From contig DAOWAU010000054.1 in the NCBI GenBank assembly GCA_030634425.1, positions 1 to 5,333 on the forward strand: a stretch of DNA of 5,333 nucleotides, read 5' to 3'. A program made the position numbers and the translations under genes. The notes under the pieces are model-generated. The model had not been told where the DNA came from and searched no databases. It saw only the letters and a list, made by a program, of their open reading frames with translations. Positions within the stretch are counted from its first letter, which is position 1, and each line of letters begins with the position of its first letter. This document shows, piece after piece, positions 1 through 5,333 of the stretch. The DNA is from Dehalococcoidia bacterium. Lineage in GTDB: Bacteria; Chloroflexota; Dehalococcoidia; Dehalococcoidales; E44-bin46.

Positions 1-675
<675 letters not shown>

Positions 676-734
676 TGCTTCAGAGTTGATATTAGTCCCA
701 TATTCAATTGTTAAGGTTCTACATACATAAGAAA

Positions 735-762
735 ACGGCTTGGCGATTTCTCACCAAGCCGT
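735..762 (-). terminator. Terminator-like or attenuator hairpin in the 23S leader
   Basis: Read as minus-strand RNA, ACGGCUUGGUGA pairs with UCGCCAAGCCGU over 12 base pairs (one G-U) around a GAAA tetraloop. UUUCUUA follows directly. The plus-strand RNA would have a C-A mismatch and no U-run, so the structure fits minus-strand transcription. It lies about 60 nt before the 23S 5' end. A second CCAAG (complement of 764-768) just upstream could pair with the CUUGG of the 5' arm instead, giving a mutually exclusive hairpin, as in attenuators. It could also be a plain leader or processing hairpin; the U-run is interrupted and only moderately strong. Confidence 0.45.
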
Positions 763-817
763 ACTTGGCTACCAATCACCAACCCTAGTTTATGTCTCAA
801 TCCTCATTATCACCAAC

Positions 818-826
818 ATTATAACA
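818..826 (-). promoter_or_regulatory. Possible second 23S promoter P2 (extended -10)
   Basis: The minus strand reads TGTTATAAT, a perfect TATAAT (818-823) preceded by the TGN extended -10 motif. The -35 position (841-846, TAGCAA) is weak, so it would depend on the extended -10. The predicted start is about 811. Tandem promoters are common for rRNA genes, but this region is A+T-rich and chance matches are likely. Confidence 0.35.
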
Positions 827-842
827 AAATTGTTATTTTGTT
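823..842. repeat. A+T-rich inverted repeat between the 23S promoters
   Basis: AACAAAAT (823-830), then TGTT, then ATTTTGTT (835-842) form a perfect 8-bp inverted repeat with a 4-nt centre. It covers the predicted P1 start and abuts the P2 -10. It could be a weak RNA hairpin at the very 5' end of the P1 transcript or a protein site. With such low base complexity, chance is a serious alternative. Confidence 0.3.
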
Positions 843-848
843 GCTATT

Positions 849-877
849 AGTATAATACTACTCTGCTGCTTTGTCAA
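849..877 (-). promoter_or_regulatory. 23S rRNA promoter P1 (sigma-70 type)
   Basis: On the minus strand there is a perfect -35 TTGACA (872-877), a 17-nt spacer, and a -10 TATACT (849-854). The predicted start is near 842, about 167 nt before mature 23S. The DNA immediately upstream of the -35 (878-900) is A+T-rich with A/T tracts, as expected of the UP elements that boost rRNA promoters. This is the best promoter match in the window and supports independent transcription of 23S. Confidence 0.75.
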
Positions 878-934
878 GACAATTCATTAACAAATTGTTT
901 AACATCCTCACTAATACTTTACCACAGCGCTCTC

Positions 935-964
935 TTGACAAATAGAGACTGGAAGTGATAAATT
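935..964 (+). promoter_or_regulatory. hrcA operon promoter (sigma-70 type)
   Basis: There is a perfect -35 TTGACA at 935-940. The -10 is best read either as GATAAA (957-962, 16-nt spacer) or as TAAATT (959-964, 18-nt spacer), the latter preceded by an extended -10 TGA at 956-958. Either way the predicted start is about 969-971, the first bases of the CIRCE palindrome. This is the usual geometry for HrcA repression: housekeeping sigma factor, with the operator at the start site. Confidence 0.72.
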
Positions 965-970
965 AAGTAG

Positions 971-999
971 ATTAGCAGTCTAAGGCTTAGACTGCTAAT
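971..999 (+). promoter_or_regulatory. CIRCE operator (variant), binding site for HrcA
   Basis: The core is TTAGCAGTC (972-980), nine bases, GACTGCTAA (990-998). The CIRCE consensus is TTAGCACTC-N9-GAGTGCTAA. The only difference is C to G at arm position 7, with the matching change in the other arm, so dyad symmetry is intact. The palindrome is longer than usual, because the spacer is also self-complementary: the perfect arms are 13 bp (971-983 and 987-999) around GGC. It sits between the predicted transcription start and the hrcA Shine-Dalgarno AGGG (1001-1004), so it would also fold as a 5'-UTR hairpin just before the ribosome binding site. Confidence 0.9.
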
Positions 1000-1010
1000 C
1001 AGGGTAAAAT

Positions 1011-2036
1011 ATGCTGTCTTCTAGAACAGGGACAATACTTAAGAGCATAGTGGGGCAATATATTGCTAAGGCGAGGCCAGTAGCGTCACAGAGCCTCACC
1101 AACAACTACGAGCTGAGGGTAAGCCCAGCTACCATCCGCAATGAGATGGCACACTTAGAGCAAGGGGGTTATATTACCCGCTGCCACCCCTCATCCGGCG
1201 CCATACCCTCAGACAAAGGTTACCGCTACTATGTGGAGTCTCTGGGCGACACCAAGCTCCCCTTAGCCGAGCAGCGTTTGATACGTCATCTCTTCCACCA
1301 AGTGGAGAAGGAGCTGGAGGAGTGGCTAAAGCTAACGGCACAGCTTACAGCTCAGCTGGTTCAAAATATGGCTATAGTCACCACCCCTAAATCAGCCAAG
1401 TCTCGATTCAAGCGCGTGGAGTTAATTGCCCTACAAGATTCATTGGCACTGATTGTCCTCGTCCTCCATGGGGCTAAGGTAAAGCAGCAGTTAATAACCT
1501 TTGACCAGGTTATACCTCAGTCGGAGTTAACGGCTACGGCCAACAAACTAAATGCCGCCTACTCTGGCTTGACCAGCTCGCAGATTTTGGCTAAAGGGAC
1601 GAGGCTTTCCCTCACTGAACAGCAGCTAACCGATTGTTTGTTTAAGATGATACAAACTGAAGATGAACAGGAAGGTGAGGAGCTTTACCTCAATGGATTG
1701 CACTTTATGCTCAACCAGCCAGAATTTGCCCATAGCCAGCGGGCGCTACCCCTAATGGAATTAGTTGACCATAGAAACCTGCTGAGGATTATTGCCCCCC
1801 AAGGATTAACCAGCTACGGGGTGCGGGTAATTATCGGTGAGGAGAATGAGGCAGAAGCTATCCGGGACTATGGCATAGTCATCAGTCGATATGGTTTACC
1901 TGAAGAAGCCGCTGGCACCATAGGCATAATCGGCCCCACCCGGATGCCCTATGCTCGCGCCATTTGCAGTGTAAACTACCTTGGCTCATTACTCAGTGAA
2001 CTGATAGCTGAGCTATATGGAAAAGAAACAGCCTGA
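1011..2036 (+). CDS. hrcA: HrcA, heat-inducible transcription repressor
   Basis: HrcA is a dimeric cytoplasmic repressor that binds CIRCE and shuts off class I heat-shock genes; its activity normally depends on the GroE chaperonin. This protein has 341 residues, the usual family length. An N-terminal winged helix-turn-helix covers about residues 1-75, with the recognition segment SPATIRNEMAHLE at 38-50 and the family block PSDKGYRYYVESL at 66-78. A GAF-like/dimerisation domain follows, ending in the signature IGPTRMPYARAICSVNY at about 308-324. The ATG is supported by AGGG six bases upstream and by the CIRCE element immediately before it. One oddity is SSGAIPSDKGYR, where most HrcA proteins have an Arg before IP (GRIPT/GRVPT); here it is Ala64. 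It is the first gene of the operon and is autoregulated. Confidence 0.97.
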   Translation: MLSSRTGTILKSIVGQYIAKARPVASQSLTNNYELRVSPATIRNEMAHLEQGGYITRCHPSSGAIPSDKGYRYYVESLGDTKLPLAEQRLIRHLFHQVEKELEEWLKLTAQLTAQLVQNMAIVTTPKSAKSRFKRVELIALQDSLALIVLVLHGAKVKQQLITFDQVIPQSELTATANKLNAAYSGLTSSQILAKGTRLSLTEQQLTDCLFKMIQTEDEQEGEELYLNGLHFMLNQPEFAHSQRALPLMELVDHRNLLRIIAPQGLTSYGVRVIIGEENEAEAIRDYGIVISRYGLPEEAAGTIGIIGPTRMPYARAICSVNYLGSLLSELIAELYGKETA

Positions 2037-2058
2037 TATAAATTCATAAGGAGAGTTA

Positions 2059-2079
2059 AAGAGAGGCTTCGCCTCTCTT
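2059..2079 (+). repeat. Perfect hairpin downstream of hrcA
   Basis: AAGAGAGGC, TTC, GCCTCTCTT form a perfect 9-bp stem with a 3-nt loop, 22 nt after the hrcA stop codon. The following bases (ACATAACCC) lack a U-tract, so it is not a convincing intrinsic terminator. In an operon mRNA it could mark a processing or 3'-end stabilising site that separates hrcA from the chaperone genes, or give partial termination. Confidence 0.55.
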
Positions 2080-2084
2080 ACATA

Positions 2085-2132
2085 ACCCACTCCCCCCTCC
2101 TTCAAAGGAGAGGGGGAACAAGGGGGTGAGGT
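2085..2132 (+). repeat. REP-like palindrome overlapping the grpE ribosome binding site
   Basis: The inner stem pairs TCCCCC (2091-2096) and CTCCT (2097-2101) with AGGAG (2106-2110) and GGGGGA (2112-2117), with loop TCAA and one bulged A. The outer arms ACC-CAC (2085-2090) can pair with GTG (2126-2128) and GGT (2130-2132). The general pattern, a C-rich arm, a short TTCAAAGG-type loop, a G-rich arm and then GGGTGAGG, resembles dispersed REP-type palindromes found in many bacterial genomes. The 3' arm contains the grpE Shine-Dalgarno GGTGAGG, so folding would hide it. Repeat status cannot be shown from one copy. Confidence 0.5.
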
Positions 2133-2140
2133 AGATAATA

Positions 2141-2683
2141 ATGAAACAAGAAGAGTCAGAAGACCAAACCCTCGAGGCAGAACCAGAGGTTACTGAGATA
2201 GAGGATATAGAGGCATTAAAGCAAGCCCTTATCGAGGAGAAAAAAAGGGCGGAAGCTAATCTGGCCGGCTGGCAAAGAGCCCAGGCAGACTTCATCAACT
2301 ATAGGCGGCGCAGTGAGCAGGAGAAGGAGGAGATTGGCAAGTTTGCCAATGCCGCCCTTATGCTCGACCTCCTGCCCATTCTTGATGACCTGGAGCGAGC
2401 CTTCGCTGCTATTCCACCTCATCCCGCCAAGGCGAGCTGGATAGACGGCATCAGGCTCATCGAGCGCAAGCTTTGGGCAAGCCTAGAGGCACAAGGACTG
2501 TCTCAGATCAAGGCGCTGGGTGAACCATTTGACCCCAACTTCCATGAGGCGGTGAGGCAGGATAAGGGCAGAGAGGGGATAGTGGTTGAGGAATTGCAAC
2601 GTGGTTACACGTTACATGATAGAGTTATTCGCCCATCAAAAGTAGTAGTTGGCAATGGCGAAGAGGACGAAAAGGAGGAATAA
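2141..2683 (+). CDS. grpE: GrpE, nucleotide exchange factor for DnaK
   Basis: GrpE is a cytoplasmic homodimer that releases ADP from DnaK and restarts its chaperone cycle. This protein has 180 residues, within the family range. It has an acidic, low-complexity N-terminus (1-20), a long charged helix suited to the dimeric coiled coil (about 21-85, including the FINYRRR block at 51-57), and the C-terminal beta domain that contacts DnaK. That domain has the signature GEPFDPNFHEAV at 127-138 and LQRGYTLHDRVIRPSKVVV at 152-170. The tail is strongly acidic (EEDEKEE). The ATG is preceded by GGTGAGG (2125-2131) at 9 nt spacing. The gene is 104 bp from hrcA but only 3 bp from dnaK, so grpE and dnaK should be translated closely together. 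Confidence 0.96.
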   Translation: MKQEESEDQTLEAEPEVTEIEDIEALKQALIEEKKRAEANLAGWQRAQADFINYRRRSEQEKEEIGKFANAALMLDLLPILDDLERAFAAIPPHPAKASWIDGIRLIERKLWASLEAQGLSQIKALGEPFDPNFHEAVRQDKGREGIVVEELQRGYTLHDRVIRPSKVVVGNGEEDEKEE

Positions 2684-2686
2684 ACA

Positions 2687-4573
2687 ATGGGAAAGGTTAT
2701 AGGTATTGACTTAGGTACAACTTTTTCTTGTGTGGCGGTGATGGAGGCAGGAGAACCAAAGGTTATCACCAATGCTGAAGGCGGTCGCACCACCCCATCA
2801 GTAGTAGCGATAAGTAAGACCGGCGAGCGTCTAACCGGGCAGGTAGCCAGACGTCAGGCTATCACTAACCCTGACAATACCATATTCAGCATCAAGCGCC
2901 TGATGGGGCGTAAGTTTGAGGAGCCAACGGTAGAATACGACAGGAAGCTCCTGCCCTTCAAGATAACCAAGGCAGCTAACGACGACGCCTGGGTGAAAAT
3001 GGGTGATAAGGAGTATAGCCCCCCGGAAATCTCAGCTATGATTCTACAGAAACTTAAAGTAGATGCTGAGGCATACCTCGGCGAGAAGGTTACCGAAGCC
3101 GTAATCACCGTTCCTGCCTATTTCAATGATAGTCAGCGGCAGGCAACCAAGGATTCCGGCAAGATAGCCGGGCTTGAGGTATTGCGAATAATCAATGAGC
3201 CCACGGCTGCCTCCCTAGCCTATGGACTGGATAAGAAGGGGGAGGAGACAATCGCCGTCTATGACCTTGGTGGCGGTACCTTTGACATCTCCATTCTAGA
3301 GCTGGGTGAAGGCACCTTCCAGGTCAAATCAACCAACGGCGATACTCACCTTGGCGGCGATGATTTTGACCAGAAAATTATGAACTGGCTATGCAATGAG
3401 TTCAAGCGAGAGCAAGGGATAGACCTCAGACAGGATAAAATGGCTCTACAACGACTGAAGGAAGCCGCGGAAAAGGCTAAGTGTGAGCTTTCCACCGTCC
3501 AGCAGACCGAGGTAAACCTTCCCTTTATCACCGCTGATGCCAGCGGTCCCAAGCACCTCAGTATTACCCTTACCCGGGCTAAACTGGAGCAACTGATAAT
3601 GGAGCTGGTGGAGAAGAGTATAGAGCCCTGCCGCCAGGCACTGGCTGACGCCGAGAAGACCCCGGCCCAGATTGATGAGGTCATTCTGGTGGGCGGGCAA
3701 ACAAGGACACCCCTGGTCCATGATAAGGTAAAGCAATTTTTCAGCAAAGAACCTCATAAGGGGGTCAACCCCGATGAGGTGGTAGCTGTTGGCGCCGCTA
3801 TTCAGGCAGGAGTGCTCAAGGGAGATGTCAAGGATGTCCTTCTCCTTGATGTTACCCCCCTTACTCTGGGCATCGAGACCCTTGGCGGTGTGGCAACCCC
3901 CCTCATCCCCCGCAATACCACCATCCCTACAGCCAAGAGCCAGATTTTCAGCACGGCTGCTGATAATCAGCCCAGTGTCGAAATTCACGTCCTTCAGGGT
4001 GAGAGACCTATGGCAGCCGATAATAGAACCCTGGGACGGTTTATGCTTGATGGTATCCTGCCGACACCCCGAGGCGTGCCCCAGATTGAGGTTGAATTCG
4101 ATATTGACGCCAATGGTATCCTCAACGTGAAGGCTCACGATAAAGGCACCGGCAAGGAACAGAAGATAACCATCACTGCCTCCAGCGGACTGTCTAAGGA
4201 TGAAGTAGGGAAAATGCAGCGGGAGGCAGAGACACATGCCGCCGAGGATACCAAGCGGCGTGAAGAGATAGAGACGCGCAACGCTGCTGATACCCTGGCC
4301 TATACTGCAGAGAAGGCACTGCGAGACCAGAAGGATAAGATACCCTCAGACCTTAATCAAGAGGTGGAAACTAAAATAGCTGCGGTGCGCTCGGCACTTC
4401 AGGGTAGCGATATTGACGCTATCCGCAAGGTAACACAGGAGCTATCAGATACCATGCAAAAAGTAGGCGCTGCCGTCTACCAGCAACAGCCACCACCGCC
4501 ACCTCCCGGCAAAGAAGGCGGCGGAGAAGGAGACGAGGAAGGCACCGTAGAGGGCGAGTTCCGCGAGGTTTAA
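2687..4573 (+). CDS. dnaK: DnaK, Hsp70 molecular chaperone
   Basis: DnaK is an ATP-dependent chaperone that binds exposed hydrophobic segments, working with DnaJ and GrpE. It has 628 residues (E. coli DnaK has 638). The nucleotide-binding domain spans about 1-383: phosphate-1 loop GIDLGTT (6-12), Lys70, NEPTAA (170-175), phosphate-2 DLGGGTFD (193-200, Thr198 matching E. coli Thr199), and adenosine motif VGGQTRTP (335-342). The linker VLLLDV is at 384-389. The substrate-binding beta domain runs about 390-500 and the helical lid about 505-600. The tail has six prolines (602-607), then a Gly/Glu stretch ending EGEFREV, similar to the usual EFEEV end. An insert of about 24 residues in the ATPase domain (around 75-98) is present, as in diderm-type DnaK. 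A strong Shine-Dalgarno AAAGGAGG (2671-2678) lies inside the last codons of grpE, 8 nt before the ATG. Confidence 0.99.
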   Translation: MGKVIGIDLGTTFSCVAVMEAGEPKVITNAEGGRTTPSVVAISKTGERLTGQVARRQAITNPDNTIFSIKRLMGRKFEEPTVEYDRKLLPFKITKAANDDAWVKMGDKEYSPPEISAMILQKLKVDAEAYLGEKVTEAVITVPAYFNDSQRQATKDSGKIAGLEVLRIINEPTAASLAYGLDKKGEETIAVYDLGGGTFDISILELGEGTFQVKSTNGDTHLGGDDFDQKIMNWLCNEFKREQGIDLRQDKMALQRLKEAAEKAKCELSTVQQTEVNLPFITADASGPKHLSITLTRAKLEQLIMELVEKSIEPCRQALADAEKTPAQIDEVILVGGQTRTPLVHDKVKQFFSKEPHKGVNPDEVVAVGAAIQAGVLKGDVKDVLLLDVTPLTLGIETLGGVATPLIPRNTTIPTAKSQIFSTAADNQPSVEIHVLQGERPMAADNRTLGRFMLDGILPTPRGVPQIEVEFDIDANGILNVKAHDKGTGKEQKITITASSGLSKDEVGKMQREAETHAAEDTKRREEIETRNAADTLAYTAEKALRDQKDKIPSDLNQEVETKIAAVRSALQGSDIDAIRKVTQELSDTMQKVGAAVYQQQPPPPPPGKEGGGEGDEEGTVEGEFREV

Positions 4574-4580
4574 CAGATAA

Positions 4581-5333
4581 ATGCCAGCAAAACAAGATTA
4601 TTATGAAATCCTCGGTATCCCTAGAACTGCCACCAATGAGGAGGTAAGAAGGGCCTTTCGTAAGCTAGCCTTTAAATATCACCCTGACCACAACCACGAT
4701 GATACTTCAGGGGAAAAATTTAAAGAGGTAAATGAGGCTTACGAAGTGCTCTCTGACCCGGATAAACGCGCCGCCTATGACCGCTTTGGGCACGGTGATG
4801 CCGAAGGGCTTTTCGGACGGGGCTTTGAGGGCTTTGAGTTCGGCGGTTTTGGCGATATCTTTGATGCCTTCTTTGGCGGAGTAACTACGGCTGCCCGTCA
4901 AGCACCGCAGCGCGGTGCTGACCTTCACTATAATATCGGTATTACCCTTGAGGAAGCAGCGCTCGGTTGCCAAAAGGAGATAAATATCCTGCGCACTGAG
5001 CATTGCTCCCTGTGTCAGGGCATCGGCAGCAAGCCAGGTAGCCAGCCCGCTCGATGCCCCAACTGTAATGGCACCGGGCAGGTACACCGTATTCAACAGA
5101 GCATCTTCGGTCGCTTCACTAATATCGCTATTTGTCCTCAGTGCCACGGTGAGGGCAGGATTATAACTGAGCCCTGTCCCCAGTGCCGAGGTACAGGTAA
5201 AGAGAAACACAAGCGCAGCATCTCAGTCAAAATCCCAGCCGGGGTGGATGATAACTCCCAAGTGCGACTCAGGGGTGAAGGTCAAGCCGGAACAAGAAGC
5301 GGTCACTCAGGCGATCTCTACATCACCTTAGCA
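4581..5333 (+). CDS. dnaJ: DnaJ, Hsp40 co-chaperone (partial, cut by window end)
   Basis: DnaJ delivers unfolded clients to DnaK and stimulates its ATPase. The reading frame is open from the ATG to the window edge, giving 251 residues of a family usually 360-390 long. The J domain (about 6-70) begins DYYEILGI and has the essential HPD at 34-36. A short Gly/Phe linker follows (about 76-100, with [12 protein letters not shown]). The zinc-binding region has all four CxxCxGxG repeats: CSLCQGIG (142-149), CPNCNGTG (159-166), CPQCHGEG (185-192) and CPQCRGTG (199-206). The start of the C-terminal substrate-binding domain is visible ([19 protein letters not shown], 216-234). The gene starts 7 bp after dnaK; the likely Shine-Dalgarno GAGG (4565-4568) is in the dnaK 3' end at a rather long 12-nt spacing, so translational coupling to dnaK is plausible. 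This is a type I (full-domain) DnaJ rather than CbpA. Confidence 0.98.
   Translation, partial: MPAKQDYYEILGIPRTATNEEVRRAFRKLAFKYHPDHNHDDTSGEKFKEVNEAYEVLSDPDKRAAYDRFGHGDAEGLFGRGFEGFEFGGFGDIFDAFFGGVTTAARQAPQRGADLHYNIGITLEEAALGCQKEINILRTEHCSLCQGIGSKPGSQPARCPNCNGTGQVHRIQQSIFGRFTNIAICPQCHGEGRIITEPCPQCRGTGKEKHKRSISVKIPAGVDDNSQVRLRGEGQAGTRSGHSGDLYITLA

Larger units (their letters stand above)
676..842 (-). other. Probable 23S rRNA transcribed leader (no gene)
   Basis: This is the stretch between the predicted start of the strongest upstream minus-strand promoter (about 842) and the mature 23S 5' end. It encodes no tRNA, 16S or credible ORF. The distal part contains a stable hairpin (735-762). The proximal part, reading CTTAACAATTGAATATGGG on the minus strand, resembles the A+T-rich spacer that precedes 23S in ordinary rRNA operons. 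Such leaders usually carry antitermination signals and half of the processing stem. The pairing partner would lie past the 23S 3' end, outside the window. I did not find a convincing boxA. Confidence 0.5.

Noticed and set aside
879..898. ACAATT ... AATTGT inverted repeat upstream of the 23S -35
   Set aside because: It has only 6-bp A+T-rich arms with an 8-nt centre in A+T-rich DNA; expected by chance and better explained as UP-element-like sequence.
971..999. Reading the 13-bp palindrome as an intrinsic terminator
   Set aside because: It has no U-tract, sits directly between promoter and hrcA ribosome binding site, and matches CIRCE arm length and 9-nt spacing.
676..1010. tRNA gene or CRISPR repeat in the intergenic region
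   Set aside because: I saw no cloverleaf with a GTTCRA T-loop motif and no direct repeats with regular spacers; the region is accounted for by promoters, leader and operator.
2059..2079. Intrinsic terminator after hrcA
   Set aside because: The stem is good but only two U residues follow; full termination would cut grpE-dnaK-dnaJ off from the only clear promoter. Kept as a hairpin, not a terminator.
2056..2298. 80-codon minus-strand ORF over the hrcA-grpE gap and grpE start
   Set aside because: It is antisense to grpE, whose frame has clear family motifs; the translation is low-complexity Ser-rich, typical of a shadow frame.
3446..4237. 263-codon minus-strand ORF inside dnaK
   Set aside because: It is a long antisense open frame over a conserved, codon-biased gene. 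The dnaK frame carries every Hsp70 motif here, and the antisense product shows no recognisable domain.
4707..5210. 167-codon minus-strand ORF inside dnaJ
   Set aside because: It is antisense to the J-domain and zinc-finger coding region. The plus-strand frame is clearly DnaJ, which simply lacks a stop because the window ends.

Overview
The window shows two divergent transcription units separated by 335 bp: the 5' part of a 23S rRNA gene on the minus strand, and a class I heat-shock operon, hrcA-grpE-dnaK-dnaJ, on the plus strand. The window edges cut both the 23S gene and dnaJ. All four proteins are recognisable from family motifs. I see no phage, CRISPR, transposase or unknown-function gene. 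The novelty, if there is any, lies in the regulatory DNA.

Organism: an HrcA/CIRCE-controlled hrcA-grpE-dnaK-dnaJ operon, a DnaK that carries the nucleotide-binding-domain insert absent from Firmicutes, and a 23S gene with no 16S or tRNA in front of it together suggest Chloroflexota, probably Dehalococcoidia. Dehalococcoides is known for a 16S gene unlinked from 23S-5S. This is an inference with moderate confidence (about 0.55), not an alignment result.

Layout: 1-675 is 23S rRNA (minus, 5' end at about 675). 676-842 is the probable 23S leader, with a GNRA-capped 12-bp hairpin followed by a U-rich run. 818-877 holds one strong and one possible 23S promoter. 935-964 is the hrcA promoter. 971-999 is a variant CIRCE operator. 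Then come hrcA 1011-2036, a 104-bp gap with two palindromes 2037-2140, grpE 2141-2683, dnaK 2687-4573 (3-bp gap) and dnaJ 4581 to the window end (7-bp gap).

How the genes work together: HrcA should repress the whole operon by binding the CIRCE element at the transcription start. DnaK binds unfolded clients, DnaJ delivers clients and stimulates ATP hydrolysis, and GrpE exchanges nucleotide. The gap between hrcA and grpE is the only long one. It contains structures that could set the repressor:chaperone ratio and could mask the grpE ribosome binding site. The most notable points are the symmetrically altered CIRCE, the attenuator-like 23S leader, the palindromic -10 region between the divergent units, and the REP-like palindrome over the grpE Shine-Dalgarno sequence.
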